From Ctena decussata (lineage: Eukaryota; Mollusca; Bivalvia; Lucinida; Lucinidae), in the NCBI GenBank assembly GCA_963989385.1, contig OZ022510.1, forward strand, positions 35,097,448 to 35,161,447: a stretch of DNA of 64,000 nucleotides, in the 5' to 3' direction. Positions 1 to 12,531 of the stretch are shown here, piece after piece. Position numbers and translations under genes: made by a program. Under the pieces are notes generated by a model. It saw only the letters and a program-made list of their open reading frames with translations, was not told the origin of the DNA and made no database searches. The stretch's first letter is position 1, and every line of letters begins with the position of its first letter.

Positions 1-2404
1 TTGTACTTCAACAAACAGTCAACTCTCAATATCTCAAACTTACTGATATCTCGAAGTAAATTTCCTGGTTCCAGCAAATTTTCTTTGAGATATCGGTAGT
101 TTGAGATATCCGGAGTTGAACACTACCTCTCGCCAAACTAAGTCTGCCAGCGATGCCCAAAGGAATGAAAAAAATACTCACACTATTTGGGGGAATACTG
201 TACCTTCAACCTACTGATATCTCAAAGTAAATTTCCTGGTCCCAGCAAATTTTCTTTGAGATATCGGTAGTTTGAGATGCCTGAAAATATAAAATAAAAC
301 CGGCAGCAAAAATTGAACTCACAAAGATACTAAAGCAGGTTACATGTTGCAGTTGAAAGATAGATGTATGGGGCCCCTTTCTCTGAGTCTACATTATTTG
401 CATCTGAATTGACACTGTTTGCCATTGCATTTTTGAGCACGTCTGGCATAGCAGCTTGGCCCATCATCCACCCCTCCCAAGCTACTATGCCAGAATTACT
501 CAAACTTTGCCATAGAGTCTACCCTGTTTGCTGTTCCATCTGACCTTACACATGTATTTATTTCAACAGAAAGTAAACTGTCGATATCTCCAAACTACTG
601 ATATCTCAAAATCAATTTTCTGGTCCCAGCAAATTTTCTTTGAGATATCGGTAGTTTGAAATATCCAAAGTTGAACATCCCACCCACCAAACTAACTGTG
701 CCAGAATGCTAAAACTTTGCCACAGTCTACCCTGTTTACTGTTCCATATGACCCTTAACCTTTACCCTGCTGTTCCTTATGCCCTTAAACATGTATTGTA
801 CTTCAACAAACAGTCAACTCTCAATCTCTCCAACTTACTGATATCTCGAAGTAAATTTCCTGGTTCCAGCAAATTTTCTTTGAGATATCGGTAGTTTGAG
901 ATATCCGGAGTTGAACATCCCCTCTCACCAAACTAAGTCTGCCAGCGATGCCCAAAGGAATGAAAAAAATACTCACACTATTTGGGGGAATACTGTACCT
1001 TCAACCTACTGATATCTCAAAGTTAATTTCCTGGTCCCAGCAAATTTTCTTTGAGATATCGGTAGTTTGAGTTGCCTGAAAATATAAAATAAAAGCGGCA
1101 GCAAAAATTGAACTCACAAAGATACTAAAGCAGGTTACATGTTGCAGTTGAAAGATAAATGTATGGGGCCCCTTTCTCTGAGTCTACATTATTTGCATCT
1201 GAATTGACACTGTTTGCTATTGCATTTCTGAGCACGTCTGGCATAGCAGCTTGGCCCATCATCCACCCCTCCCAAGCTACTATGCCAGAATTACCCAAAC
1301 TTTGCCATAGAGTCTACCCTGTTTGCTGTTCCATCTGACCTTACACATGTATTTATTTCAACAGACAGTCAACTCTCGATATCTCCAAACTACTGATATC
1401 TCAAAGTCAATTTTCTGGTCCCAGCAAATTTTCTTTGAGATATCGGTAGTTTGAAATATCTAAAGTTGAACATCCCCCCCCCGCACCAACCTAACTATGC
1501 CAGAATGCTCAAACTTTGCCACAGTCTACCCTATTTACTGTTCCATATGATCCTTAACCTTTACCCTGCTGTTCTTTATGACCTGAAACATGTATTGTAC
1601 TTCAACAAACAGTCAACTCTTAATATCTCAAACTTACTGATATCTCGAAAGAAATTTCCTGGTTCCAGCAAATTTTCTTTGAGATATCGGTAGTTTGAGA
1701 AATCCGGAGTTGAACATTACCTCTCGCCAAACTAAGTCTGCCAGCGATGCCCAAAGGAATGAAAAAAATACTCACACTATTTGGGGGAATACTGTACCTT
1801 CAACCTACTGATATCTCAAAGTAAATTTCCTGGTCCCAGCAAATTTTCTTTGAGATATCGGTAGTTTGAGATGCCTGAAAATATAAAATAAAAGCGGCAG
1901 CAAAAATTGAACTCACAAAGATACTAAAGCAGGTTACATGTTGCAGTTGAAAGATAGATGTATGGGGCCCCTTTCTCTGACTCTGCATTATTTGCATCTG
2001 AATTGACACTGTTTGCCATTGCATTTTTGAGCACGTCTGGCATAGCAGCTTGGCCCATCATCCACCCCTCCCAAGCTACTATGCCAGAATTACTCAAACT
2101 ATGCCATAGAGTCTACCCTGTTTGCTGTTCCATCTGACCTTACACATGTATTTATTTCAACAGACAGTAAACTGTCGATATCTCCAAACTACTGATATCT
2201 CAAAGTCAATTTTCTGGTCCCAGCAAATTTTCTTTGAGATATCGGTAGTTTGAAATATCCAAAGTTGAACATCCCACCCACCAAACTAACTGTGCCAGAA
2301 TGCTCAAACTTTGCCACAGTCTACCCTGTTTACTGTTCCATATGACCCTTAACCTTTACCCTGCTATTCCTTATGACCTTAAACATGTACTGTACTTCAA
2401 CAAA

Positions 2405-2407
2405 CAG
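2405..2407 (+). other. Deletion junction removing the left arm of palindrome B (56 bp)
   Basis: AACAAACAG is joined directly to CAAATTTTCTTTGAG. The missing 56 bp run from after CAG at the start of palindrome B to the CAG at its centre, so almost exactly one arm is gone and the three-base CAG is shared by both ends. The monomer at 2300 is 740 bp as a result. Confidence 0.88.
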
Positions 2408-3080
2408 CAAATTTTCTTTGAGATATCGGTAGTTTGAGATATCCGGAATTGAACATTACCTCTCGCCAAACTAAATCTGCCAGCGATGCCCAAAGGAATG
2501 AAAAAAATACTCACACTATTTGGGGGAATACTGTACCTTCAACCTGCTGATATCTCAAAGTTAATTTCCTGGTCCCAGCAAATTTTCTTTGAGATATCGG
2601 TAGTTTGAGATGCCTGAAAATATAAAATAAAAGCGGCAGCAAAAATTGAACTCACAAAGATACTAAAGCAGGTTACATGTTGCAGTTGAAAGATAAATGT
2701 ATGGGGCCCCTTCCTCTGAGTCTACATTATTTGCATCTGAATTGACACTGTTTGCTATTGCATTTTTGAGCACGTCTGGCATAGCAGCTTGGCCCATCAT
2801 CCACCCCTCCCAAGCTACTAAGCCAGAATTACCCAAACTTTGCCATAGAGTCTACCCTGTTTGCTGTTCCATCTGACCTTACACATGTATTTATTTCAAC
2901 AGACAGTCAACTCTCGATATCTCCAAACTACTTATATCTCAAAGTCAATTTTCTGGTCCCAGCAAATTTTCTTTGAGATATCGGTAGTTTGAAATTTCCA
3001 AAGATGAACATCCCCCCACACCAACCTAACTATGCCAGAATGCTCAAACTTTGCCACAGTCTACCCTATTTACTGTTCCA

Positions 3081-3091
3081 TATGTTCCCTC
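3081..3091 (+). other. Deletion junction removing most of subunit B (~167 bp)
   Basis: CTGTTCCATATG of subunit B runs straight into TTCCCTCCCACCAAAC, the leader of C. About 167 bp including palindrome B are missing compared with a normal monomer. An identical junction lies at 5524-5534, carried there by the 2,443-bp duplication. Confidence 0.85.
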
Positions 3092-3346
3092 CCACCAAAC
3101 TAAGTCTGCCAGAGATCCTCAAAGGAATGTAAAAAAATACTCACACTATTTGGGGGAATACTGTACCTTCAACCTACTGATATCTCAAAGTAAATTTCCT
3201 GGTCCCAGCAAATTTTCTTTGAGATATCGGTAGTTTGAGATGCCTGAAAATATAAAATAAAAGCGGCAGCAAAAATTGAACTCACAAAGACACTAAAGCA
3301 GGTTACATGTTGCAGTTGAAAGATAAATGTATGAGGCCATTTTCTC

Positions 3347-3794
3347 TGAGTCTACATTATTTGCATCTGAATTGACACTGTTTGCTATTGCATTTTTGAG
3401 CACGTCTGGCATAGCAGCTTGGCCCATCATCCACCCCTCCCAAGCTACTATGCCAGAATTACCCAAACTTTGCCATAGAGTCTACCCTGTTTGCTGTTCC
3501 ATCTGACCTTACACATGTATTTATTTCAACAGACAGTCAACTCTCGATATCTCCAAACTACTGATATCTCTGAGTCTACATTATTTGCATCTGAATTGAC
3601 ACTGTTTGCTATTGCATTTTTGAGCACGTCTGGCATAGCAGCTTGGCCCATCATCCACCCCTCCCAAGCTACTATGCCAGAATTACCCAAACTTTGCCAT
3701 AGAGTCTACCCTGTTTGCTGTTCCATCTGACCTTACACATGTATTTATTTCAACAGACAGTCAACTCTCGATATCTCCAAACTACTGATATCTC
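3347..3794 (+). repeat. 224-bp internal duplication (two copies)
   Basis: Copies 3347-3570 and 3571-3794 run from TGAGTCTACATT in the D spacer to GATATCTC in the left arm of palindrome A. At the join, CTGATATCTC is followed by TGAGTCTAC. The shared TCTC at both ends suggests short-homology joining between the palindrome arm and TTTCTCTGAG of the D spacer. Confidence 0.9.
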
Positions 3795-5523
3795 AAAGTC
3801 AATTTTCTGGTCCCAGCAAATTTTCTTTGAGATATCGGTAGTTTGAAATATCCAAAGTTGAACATCCCCCCCACACCAACCTAACTATGCCAGAATGCTC
3901 AAACTTTGCCACAGTCTACCCTATTTACTGTTCCATATGATCCTTAACCTTTACCCTGCTGTTCCTTATGACCTTAAACATGTATTGTACTTCAACAAAC
4001 AGTCAACTCTCAATATCTCCAACTTACTGATATCTCGAAGTAAATTTTCTGGTTCAAGCAAATTTTCTTTGAGATATCGGTAGTTTGAGATATCCGGAGT
4101 TGAACATTACCTCTCGCCAAACTAAGTCTGCCAGCGATGCCCAAAGGAATGAAAAAAATACTCACACTATTTAGGGGAACACTGTAACTTCAACCTACTG
4201 ATATCTCAAAGTTAATTTCCTGGTCCCAGCAAATTTTCTTTGAGATATCGGTAGTTTGAGATGCCTGAAAATATAAAATAAAAGCGGCAGCAAAAATTGA
4301 ACTCACAAAGATACTAAAGCAGGTTACATGTTGCAGTTGAAAGATAAATGTATGGGGCCCCTTTCTCTGAGTCTACATTATTTGCATCTGAATTGACACT
4401 GTTTGCTATTGCATTTCTGAGCACGTCTGGCATAGCAGCTTGGCCCATCATCCACCCCTCCCAAGCTACTATGCCAGAACTACCCAAACTTTGCCATAGA
4501 GTCTACCCTGTTTTCTGTTCCATCTGACCTTACACATGTATTTATTTCAACAGTCAACTCTCGATATCTCCAAACTACTGATATCTCAAAGTCAATTTTC
4601 TGGTCCCAGCAAATTTTCTTTGCGATATCGGTAGTTTGAAATATCCAAAGTTGAACATCCCCCCCACCAACCTAACTATGCCAGAATACTCAAACTTTGC
4701 CACAGTCTACCCTATTTACTGTTCCATATGATCCTTAACCTTTACCCTGCTGTTCCTTATGACCTTAAACATGTATTGTACTTCAACAAACAGTCAACTC
4801 TTAATATCTCCAAATTACTGATATCTCGAAGTAAATTTCCTGGTTCCAGCAAATTTTCTTTGAGATATCGGTAGTTTGAGATATCCGGAGTTGAACATTA
4901 CCCTTCACCAAACTAAGTCTGCCAGCGATGTCCAAAGGAATGAAAAAAATACTCACACTATTTGGGGGAATACTGGACCTTCAACCTACTGATATCTCAA
5001 AGTTAATTTCCTGGTCCCAGCAAATTTTCTTTGAGATATCGGTAGTTTGAGTTGCCTGAAAATATAAAATAAAAGCGGCAGCAAAAATTGAACTCACAAA
5101 GATACTAAAGCAGGTTACATGTTGCAGTTGAAAGATAAATGTATGGGGCCCCTTTCTCTGAGTCTACATTATTTGCAGCTGAATTGACACTGTTTTCTAT
5201 TGCATTTTTGAGCACGTCTGGCATAGCAGCTTGGCCCATCATCCACCCCTCCCAAGCTACTAAGCCAGAATTACCCAAACTTTGCCATAGAGTCTACCCT
5301 GTTTGCTGTTCCATCTGACCTTACACATGTATTTATTTCAACAGACAGTCAACTCTCGATATCTCCAAACTACTTATATCTCAAAGTCAATTTTCTGGTC
5401 CCAGCAAATTTTCTTTGAGATATCGGTAGTTTGAAATATCCAAAGATGAACATCCCCCCCACACCAACCTAACTATGCCAGAATGCTCAAACTTTGCCAC
5501 AGTCTACCCTATTTACTGTTCCA

Positions 5524-5534
5524 TATGTTCCCTC
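5524..5534 (+). other. Second copy of the ~167-bp subunit-B deletion junction
   Basis: The junction is the same as at 3081-3091, offset by 2,443 bp. The shared break shows that the deletion preceded the 3-monomer duplication. Confidence 0.85.
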
Positions 5535-5789
5535 CCACCAAACTAAGTCTGCCAGAGATGCTCAAAGGAATGTAAAAAAATACTCACACTATTTGGGGGA
5601 ATACTGTACCTTCAACCTACTGATATCTCAAAGTAAATTTCCTGGTCCCAGCAAATTTTCTTTGAGATATCGGTAGTTTGAGATGCCTGAAAATATAAAA
5701 TAAAAGCGGCAGCAAAAATTGAACTCACAAAGACACTAAAGCAGGTTACATGTTGCAGTTGAAAGATAAATGTATGAGGCCATTTTCTC

Positions 5790-6237
5790 TGAGTCTACAT
5801 TATTTGCATCTGAATTGACACTGTTTGCTATTGCATTTTTGAGCACGTCTGGCATAGCAGCTTGGCCCATCATCCACCCCTCCCAAGCTACTATGCCAGA
5901 ATTACCCAAACTTTGCCATAGAGTCTACCCTGTTTGCTGTTCCATCTGACCTTACACATGTATTTATTTCAACAGACAGTCAACTCTCGATATCTCCAAA
6001 CTACTGATATCTCTGAGTCTACATTATTTGCATCTGAATTGACACTGTTTGCTATTGCATTTTTGAGCACGTCTGGCATAGCAGCTTGGCCCATCATCCA
6101 CCCCTCCCAAGCTACTATGCCAGAATTACCCAAACTTTGCCATAGAGTCTACCCTGTTTGCTGTTCCATCTGACCTTACACATGTATTTATTTCAACAGA
6201 CAGTCAACTCTCGATATCTCCAAACTACTGATATCTC
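5790..6237 (+). repeat. 224-bp internal duplication (two copies)
   Basis: This is the same event as at 3347-3794, repeated by the 2,443-bp duplication; copies are 5790-6013 and 6014-6237. Confidence 0.9.
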
Positions 6238-8720
6238 AAAGTCAATTTTCTGGTCCCAGCAAATTTTCTTTGAGATATCGGTAGTTTGAAATATCCAAAG
6301 TTGAACATCCCCCCCACACCAACCTAACTATGCCAGAATGCTCAAACTTTGCCACAGTCTACCCTATTTACTGTTCCATATGATCCTTAACCTTTACCCT
6401 GCTGTTCCTTATGACCTTAAACATGTATTGTACTTCAACAAACAGTCAACTCTCAATATCTCCAACTTACTGATATCTCGAAGTAAATTTTCTGGTTCAA
6501 GCAAATTTTCTTTGAGATATCGGTAGTTTGAGATATCCGGAGTTGAACATTACCTCTCGCCAAACTAAGTCTGCCAGCGATGCCCAAAGGAATGAAAAAA
6601 ATACTCACACTATTTAGGGGAACACTGTAACTTCAACCTACTGATATCTCAAAGTTAATTTCCTGGTCCCAGCAAATTTTCTTTGAGATATCGGTAGTTT
6701 GAGATGCCTGAAAATATAAAATAAAAGCGGCAGCAAAAATTGAACTCACAAAGATACTAAAGCAGGTTACATGTTGCAGTTGAAAGATAAATGTATGGGG
6801 CCCCTTTCTCTGAGTCTACATTATTTGCATCTGAATTGACACTGTTTGCTATTGCATTTCTGAGCACGTCTGGCATAGCAGCTTGGCCCATCATCCACCC
6901 CTCCCAAGCTACTATGCCAGAACTACCCAAACTTTGCCATAGAGTCTACCCTGTTTTCTGTTCCATCTGACCTTACACATGTATTTATTTCAACAGTCAA
7001 CTCTCGATATCTCCAAACTACTGATATCTCAAAGTCAATTTTCTGGTCCCAGCAAATTTTCTTTGCGATATCGGTAGTTTGAAATATCCAAAGTTGAACA
7101 TCCCCCCCACCAACCTAACTATGCCAGAATACTCAAACTTTGCCACAGTCTACCCTATTTACTGTTCCATATGATCCTTAACCTTTACCCTGCTGTTCCT
7201 TATGACCTTAAACATGTATTGTACTTCAACAAACAGTCAACTCTTAATATCTCCAAATTACTGATATCTCGAAGTAAATTTCCTGGTTCCAGCAAATTTT
7301 CTTTGAGATATCGGTAGTTTGAGATATCCGGAGTTGAACATTACCCTTCACCAAACTAAGTCTGCCAGCGATGTCCAAAGGAATGAAAAAAATACTCACA
7401 CTATTTGGGGGAATACTGGACCTTCAACCTACTGATATCTCAAAGTTAATTTCCTGGTCCCAGCAAATTTTCTTTGAGATATCGGTAGTTTGAGTTGCCT
7501 GAAAATATAAAATAAAAGCGGCAGCAAAAATTGAACTCACAAAGATACTAAAGCAGGTTACATGTTGCAGTTGAAAGATAAATGTATGGGGCCCCTTTCT
7601 CTGAGTCTACATTATTTGCAGCTGAATTGACACTGTTTTCTATTGCATTTTTGAGCACGTCTGGCATAGCAGCTTGGCCCATCATCCACCCCTCCCAAGC
7701 TACTATGCCAGAATTACCCAAACTTTGCCATAGAGTCTACCCTGTTTGCTGTTCCATCTGACCTTACACATGTATTTATTTCAACAGACAGTCAACTCTC
7801 GATATCTCCAAACTACTGATATCTCAAAGTCAATTTTCAGGTCCCAGCAAATTTTCTTTGAGATATCGGTAGTTTGAAATATCCAAAGTTGAACATCCCC
7901 CCCACACCAACCTAACTATGCCAGAATGCTCAAACTTTGCCACAGTCTACCCTATTTACTGTTCCATATGATCCTTAACCTTTACCCTGCTGTTCCTTAT
8001 GACCTTAAACATGTATTGTACTTCAACAAACAGTCAACTCTCAGTATCTCCAACTTACTGATATCTCGAATGAAATTTCCTGGTTCCAGCAAATTTTCTT
8101 TGAGATATCGGTAGTTTGAGATATCCGGAGTTGAACATTACCTCTCACCAAACTAAGTCTGCCAGCGATGCCCAAAGGAATGAAAAAAATACTCACACTA
8201 TTTGGGGGAATACTGTACCTTCAACCTACTGATATCTCAAAGTAAATTTCCTGGTCCCAGCAAATTTTCTTTGAGATATCGGTAGTTTGAGATGCCTGAA
8301 AATATAAAATAAAAGCGGCAGCAAAAATTGAACTCACAAAGATACTAAAGCAGGTTACATGTTGCAGTTGAAAGATAGATGTATGGGGCCCCTTTCTCTG
8401 AGTCTACATTATTTGCATCTGAATTGCCACTGTTTGCCATTGCATTTTTGAGCACGTCTGGCATAGCAGCTTGGCCCATCATCCACCCCTCCCAAGCTAC
8501 TATGCCAGAATTACTCAAACTTTGCCATAGAGTCTACCCTGTTTGCTGTTCCATCTGACCTTACACATGTATTTATTTCAACAGACAGTAAACTGTCGAT
8601 ATCTCCAAACACCTGATATCTCAAAGTCAATTTTCTGGTCCCATCAAATTTTCTTTGAGATATCGGTAGTTTGAAATATCCAAAGTTGAACATCCCACCC
8701 ACCAAACTAACTGTGCCAGA

Positions 8721-9343
8721 ATGCTCAAACTTTGCCACAGTCTACCCTGTTTACTGTTCCATATGACCCTTAACCTTTACCCTGCTGTTCCTTATGACCT
8801 TAAACAAGTACTGTACTTCAACAAACAGTCAACTCTCAATATCTCCAACTTACTGATATCTCGAAGTAAATTTCCTGGTTCCAGCAAATTTTCTTTGAGA
8901 TATCGGTAGTTTGAGATGCCTGAAAATATAAAAAAAAAGCGGCAACAAAAATTGAACTCACAAAGATACTAAAGCATGTTACATGTTGCAGTTGAAAGAT
9001 AAATGTATGGGGTCCCTTTCTCTAAGTCTACATTATTTGCATCTGCTTCGACACTGTCTGCTATTGCATTTTTGAGCACGTCTGGCATAGCAGCTTGGCC
9101 CATCATCCACCCCTCCCAAGCTACTATGCCAGAATTACCCAAACTTTGCCATAGAGTCTACCCTGTTTGCTGTTCCATCTGACCTTACACATGTATTTAT
9201 TTCAACAGACAGTCAACTCTCGATATCTCCAAACTACTGATATCTCAAAGTCAATTTTCTGGTCCCAGCAAATTTTCTTTGAGATATCGATAGTTTGAAA
9301 TATCCAAAGTTGAACATCCCCCCACCAACCTAACTATGCCAGA
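8721..9343 (+). repeat. Short monomer (623 bp) lacking 171-172 bp between palindromes B and C
   Basis: The right arm of palindrome B (GATATCGGTAGTTTGAGAT) continues directly into GCCTGAAAATATAAAA, the sequence that normally follows palindrome C. One B-to-C interval is missing. This is what recombination between palindromes B and C in the same orientation would leave. Confidence 0.9.
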
Positions 9344-10149
9344 ATGCTCAAACTTTGCCACAATCTACCCTGTTTACTGTTCCATATGACCCTAAACCTT
9401 TACCCTGCTGTTCCTTATGACCTTAAACATGTATTGTACTTCAACAAACAGTCAACTCTCAATATCTCCAACTTACTGATATCTCGAAGTAAATTTCCTG
9501 GTTCCAGCAAATTTTCTTTGAGATATCGGTAGTTTGAGATATCCGGAGTTGAACATCCCCTCCCACCAAACTAAGTCTGCCAGCGATGCCCAAAGGAATG
9601 TAAAAAATACTCACACTATTTGGGGGAATACTGTACCTTCAACCTACTGATATCTCAAAGTTAATTTCCTGGTCCCAGCAAATTTTCTTTGAGATATCGG
9701 TAGTTTGAGATGCCTGAAAATATAAAATAAAAGCGGCAGCAAAAATTGAACTCACAAAGACACTAAAGCAGGTTACATGTTGCAGTTGAAAGATAAATGT
9801 ATGAGGCCCTTTTCTCTGAGTCTACATTATTTGCATCTGAATTGACACTGTTTGCTATTGCATTTTTGAGCACGTCTGGCATAGCAGCTTGGCCCATCAT
9901 CCACCCCTCCCAAGCTACTATGCCAGAATTACCCAAACTTTGCCATAGAGTCTACCCTGTTTGCTGTTCCATCTGACCTTACACATGTATTTATTTCAAC
10001 AGACAGTCAACTCTCGATATCTCCAAACTGCTGATATCTCAAAGTCAATTTTCTGGTCCCAGCAAATTTTCTTTGAGATATCGGTAGTTTGAAATATCCA
10101 AAGTTGAACACACCCCCACCAACCTAACTATGCCAGAATGCTCAAACTT

Positions 10150-12531
10150 TGCCACAGTCTACCCTGTTTACTGTTCCATTTGACCCTTAACCTTTACCCT
10201 GCTGTTCCTTATGACCTTAAACATGTATTGTACTTCAACAAACAGTCAACTCTCAATATCTCCAACTAACTGATATCTCGAAGTAAATTTCCTGGTTCCA
10301 GCAAATTTTCTTTTAGATATCGGTAGTTTGAGATATCCGGAGTTGAACATCCCCTCCCACCAAACTAAGTCTGCCAGCGATGCCCAAAGGAATGTAAAAA
10401 ATACTCACACTATTTGGGGGAATACTGTACCTTCAACCTACTGATATCTCAAAGTAAATTTCCTAGTCCCAGCAAATTTTCTTTGAGATATCGGTAGTTT
10501 GAGATGCCTGAAAATATAAAAAAAAGCGGCAACAAAAATTGAACTCACAAAGATACTAAAGCATGTTACATGTTGCAGTTGAAAGATAAATGTATGGGGT
10601 CCCTTTCTCTGAGTGTACATTATTTGCATCTGCTTCGACACTGTCTGCTATTGCATTTTTGAGCACGTCTGGCATAGCAGCTTGGCCCATCATCCACCCC
10701 TCCCAAGCTACTATGCCAGAATTACCCAAACTTTGCCATAGAGTCTACCCTGTTTGCTGTTCCATCTGACCTTACACATGTATTTATTTCAACAGACAGT
10801 CAACTCTCGATATCTCCAAACTACTGATATCTCAAAGTCAATTTTCTGGTCCCAGCAAATTTTCTTTGAGATATCGATAGTTTGAAATATCCAAAGTTGA
10901 ACATCCCCCCACCAACCTAACTATGCCAGAATGCTCAAACTTTGCCACAGTCTACCCTGTTTACTGTTCCATATGATCCTTAACCTTTACCCTGCTCTTC
11001 CTTATGACCTTAAACATGTATTGTACTTCAACAAACAGTCAACTCTCAATATCTCCAACTTACTGATATCTCGAAAGAAATTTCCTGGTTCCAGCAAATT
11101 TTCTTTGAGATATCGGTAGTTTGAGATATCCGGAGTTGAACATCCCCTCCCACCAAACTAAGTCTGCCAGCGATGCCCAAAGGAATGTAAAAAATACTCA
11201 CACTATTTGGGGGAATACTGTACCTTCAACCTACTGATATCTCAAAGTAAATTTCCTGGTCCCAGCAAATTTTCTTTGAGATATCGGTAGTTTGAGATGC
11301 CTGAAAATATAAAATAAAAACGGCAGCAAAAATTGAACTCACAAACACACTAAAGCAGGTTACATGTTGCAGTTGAAAGATAAATGTATGAGGCCCTTTT
11401 CTCTGAGTCTACATTCTTTGCATCTGAATTGACACTGTTTGCTATTGCATTTTTGAGCACGTTTGGCATAGCAGCTTGGCCCATCATCCACCCCTCCCAA
11501 GCTACTATGCCAGAATTACCCAAACTTTGCCATAGAGTCTACCCTGTTTGCAGTTCCATCTGACCTTACACATGTATTTATTTCAACAGACAGTCAACTC
11601 TCGATATCTCCAAACTACTGATATCTCAAAGTCAATTTTCTGGTCCCAGCAAATTTTCTTTGAGATATCGGTAGTTTGAAATATCCAAAGTTGAACATCC
11701 CCCCCCACACCAACCTCACTATGCCAGAATGCTCAAACTTTGCCACAATCTACCCTATTTACTGTTCGATATGATCCTTAACCTTTACCCTGCTGTTCCT
11801 TATGACCTTAAACATGTATTGTACTTCAACAAACAGTCAACTCTCAATATCTCCAACTTACTGATATCTCGAAGTAAATTTCCTGGTTCCAGCAAATTTT
11901 CTTTGAGATATCGGTAGTTTGAGATATCCGGAGTTGAACATTACCTCTCGCCAAACTAAGTCTGCCAGCGATGCCCAAAGGAATGAAAAAAATACTCACA
12001 CTATTTGGGGGAATACTGTACCTTCAACCTACTGATATTTCAAAGTTAATTTCCTGGTCCCAGCAAATTTTCTTTGAGATATCGGTAGTTTGAGATGCCT
12101 GAAAATATAAAATAAAAGCGGCAGCAAAAATTGAACTCACAAAGATACTAAAGCAGGTTACATGTTGCAGTTGAAAGATAAATGTATGGGGCCCCTTTCT
12201 CTGAGTCTACATTATTTGCATCTGAATTGACACTGTTTGCTATTGCATTTTTGAGCACGTCTGGCATAGCAGCTTGGCCCATCATCCACCCCTCCCAAGC
12301 TACTATGCCAGATCTACCCAAACTTAGCCATAGAGTCTACCCTGTTTGCTGTTCCATCTGACCTTACACATGTATTTATTTCAACAGTCAACTCTCGATA
12401 TCTCCAAACTACTGATATCTCAAAGTCAATTTTCTGGTCCCAGCAAATTTTCTTTGCGATATCGGTAGTTTGAAATATCCGAGGTTGAACATCCCCCCCA
12501 CCAACCTAACTATGCCAGAATACTCAAACTT
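10150..12531 (+). repeat. 3-monomer duplication inside HOR unit 1, copy 1 (period 2,382 bp)
   Basis: Anchors 10138, 10931, 11729 and 12520 reappear at 12520, 13313, 14111 and 14902, a constant offset of 2,382 bp. The copies share rare markers such as TTTTAGATATCGG in palindrome B, GAGTGTACATT and GTTTGCAGTTCC. The crossover can be placed within 12524-12547. The monomer at 12520 begins with the AATACT type at 12519-12524 and switches to the CTGTTTACTG type by 12548. Confidence 0.88.

Larger units (their letters stand above)
2790..5232 (+). repeat. 3-monomer tandem duplication, copy 1 (period 2,443 bp)
   Basis: Positions from about 2756 to 5262 match about 5199 to 7705 at an offset of 2,442-2,443 bp. 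The match includes private markers: CTTATATCTC, AAAGATGAACA, AGGCCATTTT and the 224-bp internal duplication. The matched length exceeds the period by about 64 bp, so the exchange point lies somewhere in that overlap and the given ends are approximate. The copies differ by a few bases, for example at 2996, at 3117 and in C-tract length, so this is not a simple copy-paste assembly error. Confidence 0.82.
1..5482 (+). repeat. Left segment: partial monomer plus six divergent monomers
   Basis: Monomer anchors (start of the ATGCTCAAAC-type string) are at 706, 1505, 2300, 3040, 3895 and 4686; bases 1 to ~297 are the end of an earlier monomer. The monomer at 2300 is short (740 bp) because half of palindrome B is deleted. 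The monomer at 3040 is 855 bp because it has both a ~167-bp deletion and a 224-bp duplication. Monomers 3040, 3895 and 4686 match 5483, 6338 and 7129 one for one. They are therefore the first copy of a 3-monomer duplication, not an independent stretch. Confidence 0.9.
5233..7675 (+). repeat. 3-monomer tandem duplication, copy 2 (period 2,443 bp)
   Basis: This is the second copy of the preceding unit, with monomer anchors at 5483, 6338 and 7129. Identity with copy 1 ends near 7706, where copy 1 has TAAGCC (5261) and this copy has TATGCC. It overlaps the start of the 12-monomer HOR unit 1, and its hybrid monomer at 5483 occupies the first HOR position. Confidence 0.82.

Noticed and set aside
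706..894. Repeated 60-80-codon plus-strand frames (MLKLCHSLP... type) as real genes
   Set aside because: They recur because the monomer recurs. The start or frame is lost in several monomers, the ends lie in palindromic DNA, and no domain or coding context is visible.
3491..3730. 79-codon plus-strand frames at 3491, 5934, 16928, 26351, 35777 and 36001 as a gene family
   Set aside because: Each is created by the 224-bp internal duplication joining the D spacer to palindrome A. The frame is a by-product of that junction.
2790..7675. 2,443-bp duplication as a pure assembly artefact
   Set aside because: The two copies differ at several bases and in C-tract length, which a simple assembly repeat would not produce. 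Long reads would still be needed to be certain.
8511..8738. Minus-strand frames such as 8511-8738, 10438-10641 and 45271-45546
   Set aside because: They are read through palindromes and spacer on the opposite strand, vary in length with each indel, and have no recognisable protein features.
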